This document shows, one piece after another, positions 1 through 10,514 of a stretch of 64,000 bases of DNA; the stretch's first letter is position 1; each line of letters begins with the position of its first letter. The stretch comes from Saccharina japonica. Its lineage: Eukaryota > Sar > Phaeophyceae > Laminariales > Laminariaceae. The notes below the pieces were generated by a model, which was given only the letters and a program-made list of their open reading frames with translations, did no database searches and was not told where the DNA came from. The translations under genes were made by a program, and so were the position numbers. The stretch covers positions 938,353-1,002,352 of the forward strand of contig MEHQ01001899.1 in assembly GCA_008828725.1 (NCBI GenBank), given 5' to 3'.

Positions 1-186
1 GTGAGCTCGAGGATTTCGTCGAAACTCATCTTTGCTAATAGCTGAGTGTAATACTTCGATCGCGCGTACTTACGGATTTTATATATGAGGACATATAAAA
101 CTCGTAATAATAAGTACGTGCGATCGAAGTATCATACTCACCAGGTTGCAGAGATGAGTTTCGATAAAATCCTCGATCAGTTGTTT
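1..186. repeat. Hairpin element (E-repeat, inverted pair)
   Basis: The first ~75 bases read again in inverted orientation at about 112-186, including the words ATTTCGTCGAAACTCATCT and ATACTTCGATCGCGCGTAC. Related single copies lie at 12363-12560, 15640-15690 and 16205-16390, so this is a dispersed family rather than a local palindrome. No coding capacity. The window edge may cut the left end. Confidence 0.7.
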
Positions 187-521
187 TTCAATTTTATGAA
201 TATAAACATCCTTGGGTTCCACCCTATGGTACTCTGAGTCATACAAAAATACTGGAGAGATACACATTCTGTGGTCACAGACTTCTGTGAAACAGAGAAA
301 AAACAAAACACAATAAAAAACGCAAATGACTGGGTAAAGCAAAAGTGAGATGCTAACATACCGGGTACGAGAACTACACAACGACACGACGAGCCGAACC
401 ACAAAATAAGAACAAAAAGTATACCACTGGTATACTAAACGATTGCGAATGAAAATACACAATTAATTTTATTTTTTTGGAATCAAAATTAGAGTTAATT
501 TCGGAGACGAAATACAGTAGT
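187..521. other. AT-rich spacer, nothing recognised
   Basis: Short open frames on the - strand here are rich in Cys, Phe and Val and have no family signature. I see no repeat, RNA or regulatory structure that I can support. Confidence 0.4.
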
Positions 522-693
522 AGTACAGGACACGTAATAAGAAACAGGCTAATAAGAAAGCCAGGCTGAGATGCTAGAGGAAAATAATAAATTCGGGAGT
601 CGTTATCTTGAAATTAGTGTGGAAATCACCCTCTCTCAAATAAGAAATCCAGCCTGGACCAGATTTCCTGTTTCTTATTAGGTGGCCTGTACT
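522..693. mobile_element. Small inverted-repeat element (MITE-like)
   Basis: Left end AGTACAGGACACGTAATAAG matches the reverse complement of the right end (AGTACAGGCCACCTAATAAG). Both arms continue with AAACAGG and then a second block CCAGGCTG. Length ~172 bp, no ORF. The target duplication is not clear. Confidence 0.65.
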
Positions 694-752
694 GTGTACG
701 AGTATTACAAATCGGTCGAACTCACAGCTGACGTATTTATGTATTTATAATA

Positions 753-805
753 GGGGGCTTCGCCGCGGCGGGCTTACGCCCGCCTGCGGCTTCGCGCATG
801 CCCGT
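753..805. repeat. GC-rich palindromic module
   Basis: A very GC-rich stretch (GCTTCGCCGCGGCGGGC, then CGCCCGCCTGCGGCTTCGCG) sits in AT-rich DNA and can fold on itself. Similar modules with CGCCCGCTACGCTCGCGG occur inside the arms of the large foldback element at 1262-4560. Confidence 0.55.
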
Positions 806-845
806 AATGTCGAAAAGGGGTACGTGTGAAGGAATGCCCAATTGG

Positions 846-985
846 AAACCCATTGTGATTTCACGCGCAGGTTCCGTCCTGCCGACGACGCCAAATGTGA
901 GGGTATTACCTGCTGAGCTATAGGGGTAAAAGATCGATCTTTTACCCCTATAGCTCAGCAGGTAATACCCTCACATACGCGTACG
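846..985 (-). repeat. tRNA-derived SINE-B copy with 80-bp perfect palindrome
   Basis: Read on the - strand, this begins GATCTTTTACCCCTATAGC, has the box A-like TAGCTCAGCAGG and continues TTTGGCGTCGTCGGCAGGAC. The first 40 bases are repeated inverted with no mismatch, giving a perfect palindrome at 896-975 centred on GATC/GATC. Other copies of the family are at 6296-6440 and 6541-6640. It is a SINE-like repeat and not a functional tRNA: no paired acceptor stem is visible. Confidence 0.65.
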
Positions 986-1261
986 TAGCATAACTATTAA
1001 TATTATTACCAGGTATTATCTTTGCCATCCGACAATGTGCAGCATGAGCTTCAACGTTGATCACTCATAACATTCCCGAAAGCAGAAAACCACGGAAACC
1101 AAGGAAACCCATGCGCAAAGTCTAACATCCTTCTATGTCTACTTCCCGCCAAGATTTATTCACAATACTCCATTTGTTGTCGTAGCATATAACTATTAAC
1201 AAAGGGATTTATAGTACTCGTAGGTAAGCAGCTGTATGAAGAATACCGGTACCGGTATACC
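986..1261. other. Unassigned spacer
   Basis: No ORF or repeat that I can support. The short words CTATTAA and GTACTCGTA, discussed under the findings, are present. Confidence 0.35.
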
Positions 1262-4200
1262 ATACAAGGGCTCCGCTGCGCGGGCGGCTAACGCCGCCCG
1301 CTACGCTCGCGGAAGGAAGAATGGAACCAAATGTGAAAAGCGTAGAACAGGAACATACATTATTTTAGCTGCAACTGGCGACTTGATAATGCCAAGAGCT
1401 CCATATATATGTATGATGGCAAATACAGGACAGACACGATAATGGGAATATCTACAGTATATTTCAACACGAAAAAAGATCGCGAAGAAAGCAAAGCTCC
1501 GCTACGCTCGCGAAAGGAAAGGGGCAAAAGAGGTCCACGATGTGGTGCAAGGACCGACTTAAACATGCCAAGAGAGATTCATGGTTCAATGCAGCGAAAT
1601 ATTTGTTACTGCTGTACTTAACTAACTGAACGTTATAGTACCCGCCTACCGCTGTATCGTAAAACGTACTCACTCATGCACGAGATGAACATGTCATATT
1701 ATGGAAGAAACGACACTACTACTGCTGTAAGATTCACTGAAGAAGAGAAGGCACATCACGGTACAGCACTGTCCGCACGGCAGTAGGCCACGGAACCGCA
1801 CGGCACCCAACAGCGCTGCGTTGCAACACTTACTGCTGTACATACGTACAATCGAACGTATAGTACCCACCTACCACTCACTGCTGTATTGTACAGTATA
1901 CACAAAAATGAACGAAAAACAAACGCACATCAGTATTTTAATGGGAGCATGAAGAATCACGCGAAAAAAACTTCGAACGTCTGAGGTTCTATCAGCCTCG
2001 TAAGCTCCCTGCCCCCTCGCGACCACCTCTCGACGGACACGCGAAGCCTAGCCACGAAAACGGCGACCGCGCTCCTGCCGATCCTCCCTCTACTGGGCAG
2101 CGCCCGCCGATACCCGCGATAGCGCCGCGCTCCTCCCCGTTGCCGTGATCAAACACGAGCACAAAAAAATGAAAAAAAACTGGAGGCAAAGCAACTAATC
2201 GCGAACATACGAAGAAAAAAGAAAGCAAATAAAGAACTTCGGGAAGCAAGTAACTTCTGCTTCGGCAATTAGAGGCTGAGAGTGGCTGTCAGGTACGAAG
2301 ATATGCCGAGGAAAGCTTCCGCACCAAAAAGGATAAACGTATGTATTGATATACCAGTAATATGTTCGTACATATGATACGGACAGCAACAACAAACCTC
2401 AGTGTCATATTATTACGACGTACAAACCAAAGATCGTATACGTATATATACTGGTTCTGCTTTATGTACTGCTACTGGATCAGGTGTATTATTATTATGT
2501 TATTTGCCTGGTATATTATTATTCCATTGGCCATCTGACAATGTACAGCTCTTATTTCGATCATACGATTCACATATACTTATCAATCATCCGTGAACGC
2601 TTGACAAACTTATACCAATATTGCAGTCCCCCTTATGAATGCCTATATACATCTATACGTGTGTCAGCAGTATCATAAGTAAGTAGTACGAACAAAAAAT
2701 CCAGTGTCGACATAAAAACGGAAGCTTGGATCTTGTGCACAGGAGAACGATAAACAAATTTCGCGAAACTGTAAAAGAGTGCTCTCAACCGCCCGCATGT
2801 TCACGACACGAGGGCACGCGACACGCGAGGCCCTGCCCGGTGCAAAGCAGGCCGGCGGGTACGATGGCGGATGAACCGACCGAAAAAGTTCACCGCCTCG
2901 CGAGAAAAAATCCCGACACACTCCTGAGGAACGCAATGCTCCTGAGGAACGCATGCTGGACGAAATATTTGTGGATCGCAAGGTCCAAATAGGTAATTAT
3001 CTCGCACGGAACTGTGGAAAAAAAAAATGTCGAGCCTGTGATAAAGGCATGAAATCCTAAATCAAACACACGCCCGTGCGACACGGCTTGAGCACGGCCG
3101 AGGCCGCCCCTGGCAGAATAGGAGAGGTTAGGGATCGGCGAGCACGATGAGGAAGTAGCGCACCGCCAGGTGCCCCCCATCGCGAGGTATCGCGAAAAAG
3201 ACTAAAATTTCCCTTGAGAAATGCCGAGGAGCCTTCCCAGAGCAGCACCAACAATTTCATACATATATACATGTGTTTCATTTGAGAAGGCTTAATAGTT
3301 TGGTACAATTGTAATACCTAATAAAGTGGCGTCGTCGGCAAGATATGGGTTTTACGGTTTTACGTCGCAAGATCGAGTCCTGCCACCCTACATAACAAAA
3401 GGGCGTCGTCGACAGGACACGGACTGTAAGTGGCGATTGCGAATCTCACCACCCTCCATAGACATACATAGCTTTATCTTCTTTGGTTCGGAAGCTTTCC
3501 TCGGCATATGTTGGCACCTCACAGCCACTCTCAGCCTCTAATTGCCGAAGCAAAAGTTATTTGCTTTCCGCAGGTTCCGCAGGTTCTGGAGTTTCTGTGT
3601 TTTTATTTCTAAAATTGTAATTTCAACCTTTTTACAAAACATTTTTTGATACGACGTACTTGATTTTTTTTAAACATTTCCGGTTTTGGGTTCGTGCGTG
3701 TACCCAGTGAGCACGACAGCGCGTGCGAGCCCGGCACCACCGCGGGTATATGGGAGGGCGCTGGCCAGTAGAGGGGGGGGTCAGAAGGACCGCGGTCGTT
3801 TTTTTCGTGGCTAGCCGTGGCGTGTCCACCGAGACACGAGGGAAACATGAAGGTCCTCACTGTTGCTGCTGCTGCAATGAATCCAGTATGTATGTCCGAA
3901 ATTATAAGGATTTTTCAGTCTATAATAAAAGAACATTCAAGCCAAGTTCAAGCGGTGTGTTATTTGTCGAAAAACTATTTATCTATTTACTCTTGATCTA
4001 CTACGAGTACTGCTGTATGCATTTGCAAGTCGCCTGTACGTTTGTTGGTTCTTTGTGTGTGTGTTTTTTTTTGTGTCGTACTGCTGTCGCCCTACACAGG
4101 TATGATACTTGATTTGCCACAGAATATATGCCACATACCAGTACTCCTGCATCACAATACAGCAGCGGTAGACAGGTACTGCTGTACGTTCAGTTGCGTA

Positions 4201-4560
4201 CAGCAGTAAGTATTTCGCTGCATCGCACCATGAATCTCTTTGGCCTTTTCAAGTTGGTCTTTACACATCGTGGACCTCTTCTGCCCCTTTTCTTAAGTTG
4301 CGCGAGCGTAGCGGGCGGCTGTCCCTCGGAGCGAAGCTTTGCTTTCTTCGCGATGTTTTTTCGTGTTGGAAGATAAAAAAAATCACCAGTATTGTTTCTG
4401 TCCTGTATTTGCCGTCATACATGTGGAGCTCTTGGCATTATCAAGTCGCCAGTTGCAAAAACATTACATGTTCCTCTTTTACGCTTTTCACATTTGGTTC
4501 TATTCTTCCTTCCGCGAGCGTAGCGGGCGGCGTTAGCCGCCCGCGCAGCGGAGCTCTTGT
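1262..4560. mobile_element. 3.3-kb foldback element with ~1.1-kb diverged inverted arms
   Basis: The outer ~420 bp at 1262-1680 match the reverse complement of 4130-4560 at roughly 85 percent by eye, including CAACTGGCGACTTGATAATG and GCAAATACAGGACAGA. Further in, 2090-2330 matches the inverse of 3478-3770 (for example GCTTTCCTCGGCATAT and CAGCCACTCTCAGCCTCTAA). Both pairs share a centre near 2,905, so this is one long diverged hairpin. GC-rich modules sit at each end and again near 1500 and 4310. No transposase frame is seen inside, so it is probably non-autonomous. I could not establish a target duplication. Confidence 0.7.
2331..3477. other. Interior of the foldback element
   Basis: Loop region of the 3.3-kb element. 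Overlapping frames on both strands at 2673-3308 lack recognisable domains and use no consistent codon bias. Around 3330-3460 are two GGCGTCGTCGRCARGA words related to SINE-B. I see no gene. Confidence 0.4.
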
Positions 4561-5060
4561 AATACTCATGTTTAAAGAAAAAGTTTAACTTCCCCATGTC
4601 GAACCTGCAAAATACCAAAAGTGTCTCTCTGAGGTCCCAAGAAATTGGAACCGCGTTGTATTATGGTGACACTTCGACTGTATTTTTATTTACGGTCTGG
4701 ATCTGAATACCCCACCGTTCCAGGGGGGGTTGGTGTTAAAATGCTTAGTTTGGTACGTAGGCGTTTTTTTCAGTAGCCCAACAGACTACTTACTACCTGA
4801 ACATTTTTACCAAACCCGGCATACCCCGGACAGGGTGACAAGGCAGTGTGTACGTGTGGATAATCGGCTCTCTCTGTGACGAGGAGCAGCTCGAATCGGT
4901 GCATGCTCGCTTGCTGATTGATTCAAGGGCAAAAAGCCAAAAATAGGTATGCCTGTTCCTTTTGAGCCATTTATAGGTACGGTAAAATACTGCATTCGGG
5001 AAGAGGCTTCCCTGGCCCTACATCTGATTGGCCAGCCCTGGCGGTGTTAAATATCAACCC
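4561..5060. other. Unassigned spacer
   Basis: No supported gene. Contains short homopolymers and one GGCCAGCCCTGG motif near 5030. Confidence 0.35.
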
Positions 5061-5065
5061 AACAG

Positions 5066-5125
5066 TAGTAGATACCACAACCACCACCATCACCACCACC
5101 GCCACCGCCACCACCACCACCAATC
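5066..5125. repeat. (CCA/CCG)n trinucleotide microsatellite
   Basis: An interrupted CAC/ACC repeat with CCGCCA variants. It makes a Thr-rich open frame on + that I do not regard as a gene. Confidence 0.75.
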
Positions 5126-5344
5126 AGCCAGGCGTTTTTGGTGAATCAGTGCCTTTTATCCCCACCGGAGATCTGGTGGTGCCTACTATTCATATTAATA
5201 TGAATATGAATACTGGCCAACCTCGAATATTGCTGGCGCTTTGCTTTTTGCTTTTCGTGGTCCCGATTTCTGTTGTGTCATCATGTTTTTGGTTTTTGAC
5301 ACTCACGCTACGCATTTTGTCAGATGGCAACTGAAAACATACTG

Positions 5345-5520
5345 TTGGCGTTGATGTCGAAGGTCCGATTCTCCCTACGGTGTGTTTTTATTTCTTGACA
5401 AGACACCAACTGCCGAGAGCCCCTAGCGTAGGTAAGCACAATTTGGCGCAAGGCGACGAGGAGGGTAGACAGCACTGAACCTTTCTGGCGATAAAAATGC
5501 AAGGCGCGCACCGTAGTGGC
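5345..5520 (+). repeat. SINE-A, 5'-truncated copy
   Basis: Body of the SINE-A family without the tRNA head: TTTTTATTTCTTGACAAGAC, AGGTAAGCACAATTTGG, GCGATAAAAATGCAAGGC and the GTAGTGGCGGGG block. It ends at a poly-G tract directly next to the LINE fragment. Confidence 0.65.
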
Positions 5521-6145
5521 GGGGGGGGGGGCATGCTCATTTGTTGCTTGCCTCAAGTAATTTGACCATTGACCACGCATCCCTTTCGAGACGGAGCGGG
5601 GGGGGGGGGGGGGGCATGCTCATTTGTTGCTTGCCTTAGTCATTTGACCATTGACCACGTATCCATTTCGAGACGGATCACCGTTCCTACTCCTATTAGA
5701 GACACCTCCAACAGTTGGTTGTTTCCATACAGTATACTGGTACTAAATAGTTTGTTTTGCGAATCCTATCTCCTTACTGACCACCATCTATCTCCTAAGG
5801 TCGAAGATAGCGATCGTTTTCTCGCTACTATCTACTGTACCACTTCTCCATGACACATTCGTTATCTTCCTTCTTGAATGTTTCACATTCTCCCACTATG
5901 TGAGCTCTACTCTCTATTGCTTTGCCAAAAGAGATCTGCGCATCTACTTCCTCCCCCTCCCGGCTACTACCTGGTAGTACATCTCCTCCTTACTTTCTGG
6001 CAGGTCCAGGTTCCTTACACGAAATCGCAGTTTCAGCGTTTTCGCGAAGTCCATCGGACCGTGCAGATACCTTGTGTTTCTATCCCTTCTCTTAGCCCCG
6101 CCGTACATTTCTCCCCGTCCACCTTATTTCTGAGCGCTAGGGGAG
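5521..6145 (-). pseudogene. Degenerate LINE 3' fragment
   Basis: Read on -, this matches the 3' part of the LINE copies at 10515-11904 and 28540-29659: the 3' UTR words CATTTGACCATTGACCACG and CTTTCGAGACGGAGC, then the C-terminal coding area. Frame is lost through several indels. The last ~75 bp of the 3' end is present twice (5521-5600 and 5610-5680), separated by a poly-G run. It is a dead copy; the upstream reverse transcriptase region is absent. Confidence 0.75.
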
Positions 6146-6295
6146 CCTACTATTACTGTGCCACTTCAGAGTTCGGGTTCCGAATGCAGCTGGAAACATT
6201 GCCACGCGGTCTGCCACCTCCTTACTCTATTCTTGGTGATGACGACAATCATCACTACCCTACCCCCTGTTATAAGGACTTCTAAGGATTTCCCT

Positions 6296-6445
6296 AGGCT
6301 GGGTAACAGATCGATATTTTACCCCCTTACAAGGTAGCTCAGTAGGTAACACTTTCACATTTGACGTCGTCGAGGACACGGGTTCGAATATCACTTGGAG
6401 CGTTTCTTTTATGGAAACGCTTGCGCGTGCGTCCGTAAAAGAACA
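6296..6445 (+). repeat. SINE-B copy
   Basis: Starts GATCGATATTTTACCCCC, has box A-like TAGCTCAGTAGG and box B-like GGTTCGAATATCAC at tRNA-like spacing, and the family word GACGTCGTCGAGGACA between them. A short hairpin (GGAAACGC/GCGTTTC) follows. tRNA-derived, not a tRNA gene. Confidence 0.65.
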
Positions 6446-6540
6446 CGTCTCCCTGGTTCCCCAGGTATTGAAACGAAGCAGGTAGGTCCACGTACGGCTG
6501 CACACAGTACCGTTACGCCCCTAATATCCCGCCGTTCAGA

Positions 6541-6640
6541 CAGAGGGAGAATGTTGTAAGGATTACCCTGGGCTGGATAATCGATCGATCTTTTACACCT
6601 GCAGCTCAGTAGGTAACACCGTCACACACCCCAGAGGACG
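6541..6640 (+). repeat. SINE-B fragment
   Basis: Contains ATCGATCGATCTTTTACACC and box A-like CAGCTCAGTAGGTAACACC in the same order as the copy ~250 bp upstream. The box B part is not preserved. Confidence 0.55.
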
Positions 6641-7130
6641 GCGGGAAACGAGAGAGCAGAAGGGAAAAAAAGGAAAAACGTCACGAAAACAAAACCATAC
6701 AAAAACTATTGAGAACTACTGTACTGCCGGTGGTTTCAACATGGGTTTTATTAATAGCAAAAAGGCAGGTACACCTGATCCTTTTTGGACCAAAACCAAG
6801 GTACACACTAAACCAAGTGAAAAACACACGCCAGAAGCCCTGCAATTGGCCAGCCTCACACCGCATCTGTTTTTGGCTTCAAAATGGCCTCCTTTTTCTA
6901 GCTTTGGACTGCTGGGTTTGCCTGGTTTTGAACCAACCAGAGGCCATACACTTTCGTGTTTCTCTCCGTGTGTTGTCTCCTCGAGTTCGGTTGCAATTCT
7001 TGTTTTATTTCATGTACGCTGACATCACCTTTTCCTATTTGGGGCCTACGTTGTGGTTCAGTTATTGTGTGTACCAGGTGTGTACTGCCGCCTCTTATTT
7101 TGTTTAGATAGGCACAGTGTGTGTGTGTGT
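6641..7130. other. Unassigned region
   Basis: Overlapping + frames of 93-132 residues lack domains or a consistent codon pattern. No supported gene. Confidence 0.35.
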
Positions 7131-7535
7131 GTTCTTCACATTAAACCTTCCTTTCTACCCGTCGACATCCAGCACACCCAGTGTCCGTGCCGATTCGTCA
7201 TCCTAAAAAGGTACCAGTTCTGTGGTCACAAAACTACGTTAGCTGCAGTGATACTTCAGCACCGTGGATGGATACAGACGGCAGATCGTCTGCCCCATCC
7301 CGCGTCGAGGTGGGCTCAGTTTTTTGTTGCGGCTAAAGAACTTCGTGCCGAGCAAGAGCGGTCCCTCGAGAGACAAAGACAATCCTTTACTTCTACCCGT
7401 CGATATCCAGCATTTTTTTCTCTTCTTTTTTTCTTTTTTTCTCAATCTGTTACTTGTACCCGTCGATATCCACCATTTTTTTTCTCTCTTTTTTTTTTTT
7501 TTTTTTTTTTTTTCTCTTTTATGCACTTAGATTGC
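7131..7535 (+). repeat. R1 5' module with partial repeats and poly-T
   Basis: R1 begins with GTTCTTCACATTAAACC after a GT run and continues CTACCCGTCGACATCCAGC and TGTGGTCACAAAACTACG. Two further partial copies of the CTACCCGTCGATATCCA word follow at about 7393 and 7456, each leading into a long T tract. Together with the reverse copy at 7534-7733 it forms a head-to-head R1 pair. Confidence 0.75.
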
Positions 7536-7733
7536 TAGCAGGGTAGGTCTTGCCTGTCGTATATGGCATTGCATTGTCTGCTCTGCTTACTGCACTGCAG
7601 CGCAGTATCTCTGTGTCGTAGTTTTGTGACCACAGCACTGGTACCTTTCTAGGATGAAGAATCGGCACGGACACTGGGTGTGCTGGATGTCGACGGGTAG
7701 AAAGGAAGGTTTAATGTGAAGAACACACACAGT
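7534..7733 (-). repeat. R1 copy
   Basis: Reverse-orientation R1 from GCTAGCAGGGTAGGTCTTGC through GTCGTAGTTTTGTGACCAC to the terminal ACACAC run. Close to the family consensus. Confidence 0.85.
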
Positions 7734-8065
7734 GTCTGTGCCCGTGCCGATTATTCATCCTAGAGAGAGCCAAGCTATTGGTAGTACATATACATTGCAA
7801 TGTAGACGCAATGCCGTACTGGATGCGACAGACAAAACATCAAAATATACTCATATTTTATTCGTCCACCCGTACGTTCGTCGTTCGTGCACGTAATAAA
7901 ATAAAAACAATTAAACGAGATGAAAGGAGAGGAAAGGCCGACGGCATCATTTTCGCCAGCCTTTTGTCGGTAATATCCTGGTTGCTGATTATCTGTCAGT
8001 AAGATGTGTGTTGTGTGTTCTTCACTTTTAAACCTTTTTTTGTATGTATACATGTATGTATGTAT

Positions 8066-8270
8066 GTATGTATGTGTTCTCCACAGTAAACCGTCCTTTG
8101 TACCCGTCGACATCCAGCATCCAGCACACCCAGTGTCTGTGCCTATTCTTCATCCTAGAGAAATCTACCTCCTTTTTACCCGTCGACATCCAGCACACAC
8201 ACCCAGTCAGTGCCCGTTCCGATTCTTCACTCTACAGAGATACAAGCTCTCTGGTCACAAAACCACGACA
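8066..8270 (+). repeat. R1 copy with duplicated 5' module
   Basis: Preceded by a (TATG)n tract. The CCCGTCGACATCCAGC module occurs twice, followed by TACAAGCTCTCTGGTCACAA. It stops just before the SINE-A head at 8308. Confidence 0.8.
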
Positions 8271-8307
8271 CAGACAGATATTATATATATTATACTACAT
8301 TATAAGC

Positions 8308-8640
8308 CGGTCGCCCCGGTGGTCTAACTGGTAGCCACGAAGCCTGTTAGCGTTGGAGGTCGGGGGTTCGATTCTCCTCGTATGGAGATTTTTATTCTCA
8401 AATGACACCAACTGTTGAGAGCGCATATTATAGCGTGGGTAAGCACAATTCGACGACAGTTGACGAGGGAAGAAAGTGCTGAAATCTTCTCGCGATAAAA
8501 ATGCAAGGCAAGAACCTTAGTGGGGGAGGAGGGAGAAGAGCCTACTTTGTGACCCCGGATCTGAGTTACGACTAGGAAGGAGAGAGAAAGGAAGGGCGAA
8601 GATAATAAATGGGATGGACAAAAAAAAAAAAAATGTATAA
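8308..8640 (+). repeat. SINE-A, full-length copy
   Basis: tRNA-derived SINE of ~330 bp. The head has box A TGGTCTAACTGG and box B GGTTCGATTCTCC. The body runs through AAATGACACCAACTG, GCGATAAAAATGCAAGGC and GATCTGAGTTACGACTAGG and ends GGACA followed by an A run. Other copies are at 5345, 18243, 29660(-), 30320, 38275(-), 40195(-) and 51225(-). Box A and B imply RNA polymerase III transcription of active members. Confidence 0.85.
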
Positions 8641-9124
8641 TGCAGTGATAATGCAGATATTGAGGTTGCCTCTTCGTCGACACCATTATGGAGGTCGCCT
8701 CCTCAGATGATGTCGGGTGTGTCGGAGTCGTGGACAGGTTTGGCCGAGGCCTTGACGCGTACTTTTCTTTTTTATCGTAGGTGGTAGTAAGGAAGTGCCT
8801 CCACAAAACCTCCGTTGCATCTCGCAAGGAGAGATTTTAGAAGATAAGAGTGGGAGTGGGGGTCGTTCTCGTAGAGGACCCTTCACTCCCTGGTAGCGTT
8901 CTGGGTTTGAATTCCCGAGCGTCAACCATCATGAAGACCATCCATGATGGCAGGCCTCGTAGTCCGGACGCTGGTTGACGTATCTTCATGGTTGGTATTT
9001 GTGATCAGAGGTTGACTGTGTCTACGTGAGCCAGCAGAGTAGACAACTTTGTTGGCACTGTTTTTTTTCGGTTCATTTCATTTCATTTCGTTTCGTTTCA
9101 TTTCAATTGGTTTCTGTTAACTAG
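8641..9124. other. Unassigned region
   Basis: A - strand frame at 8686-8925 and its overlapping neighbours carry no domain. A TTTCATTTCA-type simple repeat lies at about 9075-9110. Confidence 0.35.
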
Positions 9125-9512
9125 ATGTCGCATCTCATCTGGGAGAAGCACGACATTTTTTTTTTCTTTTCATTTTGTCATGCTTTTGTTTGGTTGCTTG
9201 ATTGTTGATTTGCTTCAGTATGTTTACTTTCTATTATTTTTCCTTTTCGCTTTTTTCTTTCCTTTCTCTTTTTTTCTCTTGCATGCACCTGGATTGCTAG
9301 CAGTGTAGGTCTTGCCTGTCGTATATGGCATTGCATTGTCTGCTCTGCTTACTGCACTGAGCGTAGTATCTCTGTGTCGTAGTTTTGTGACCACAGAACT
9401 GCTACCTTTTTAGGATGATGAATCGGCACGGACACTGGATGTGCTGGATGTCGACGGGTAGAACAAAGTAGAAAGGAAGGTTTAATGTGAAGAACACACA
9501 CACACACACAAT
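9125..9512 (-). repeat. R1, near full-length copy
   Basis: This copy shows the full R1 layout (read on -): GT run, GTTCTTCACATT, CCCGTCGACATCCAGC, GTCACAAAACTACGAC, GCAATCCAGGTGCATGC, an A-rich tract, GAAGCAAATCAACAATCAAG and a terminal segment GTCGTGCTTCTCCCAGATGA. The A-rich tract is internal, so R1 is not simply a poly-A-tailed retroposon. Confidence 0.8.
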
Positions 9513-9619
9513 GCAATGTCCTGTACGACAGATACGACATACACATGTTAGAAATCCAGATGCGTTGACAGACAAATCGAACGTAATGAGAAAACGAAAA
9601 CGAAAAATAGACGAGAAAC

Positions 9620-10514
9620 AAAAGTGTCGTGCCCCCCCGGAGATCTGATAGACAGTATACCACTTGGGTGGTAAAATAATCTGAATCCCAAAACAAGCAC
9701 CCGATTTATCACCGGGGGTACGTTGTATACCACACCCCTTGCGGTGTCATGCCTCGTATGCAGTACGACACCAAGATATCACCTGCTCGGTGATACCACG
9801 ACTTGAGTAAGCACGCCGTACCCTCAGCTGTGCGATTGTGCCACAGCAAACTGTGGGGACCAGCAACACGGAGGTGGAGGAGGTGTAAAGGCCTTGCGAG
9901 CGCGTGGCCCATCGCAGTGGGAAAAAACAAATATTCGGCGTCAGCAACTGCAGCACTGCAGCTACCGGTACCAAGAAGGCTTGATCACGTGATTTTTGCG
10001 GGAAAACATACCTACCTGTGCCTCGTCTGCTGCTGCAAAGGCCCCTACGGCACCGCTCTCTGACGAGCCAGCGCAAGCGTCTACCATCAAGGCTCTCACA
10101 ACAGAGCCCATAGACTAAAGCCAGGCTATCTTATGCTGAGACCCCCACATCAGATAGATGTGCCAGCTGGCAGCAGAAGCCCCAACCACTGCTACCACAC
10201 CCCTTGTTTTCACACCCCTTCCTTGCACAATCCAGGAAGGCCTCCAACCCCTAACTGCCATCACACCCCTTTCATCCCCCTACCCACACTCCTTTGCAAC
10301 CACTAGTAGTATCACACCCATTTTATCACACCCCCTCTAGAGTATACCGCCCCGGTGATAGGCTTTTATCAAACTCCTTTGCCACCACTACTATTATCAC
10401 ACCCATTATAGCACACCCCCTAGAGTATACCACCCCGGTGATACGCCTTATCAAATCCCAAATTAGCCACCCACGGTACGCTGTATATCACCCCCCCGGA
10501 GTATACCGAAGAAG
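9620..10514. repeat. Degenerate GTATACCAC/CCGGTGATA repeats with an ~85-bp tandem duplication
   Basis: Words such as AGTATACCACCCCGGTGATA recur at about 9655, 9725, 10350, 10430 and 10500. At 10291-10460 an ~85-bp unit beginning CCTTTGC(A/C)ACCACTA is repeated in tandem. No coding signal. The block directly precedes the 5'-truncated LINE. Confidence 0.5.

Noticed and set aside
5878-6285. 135-residue + frame
   Set aside because: Antisense of the degenerate LINE fragment.
6330-6400. Functional tRNA gene
   Set aside because: Box A and B only; no acceptor or anticodon stem that I can pair, and family copies are broken elsewhere.
8308-8385. Functional tRNA gene
   Set aside because: Box A and box B are present but the acceptor stem does not pair and the sequence continues into a dispersed SINE body.
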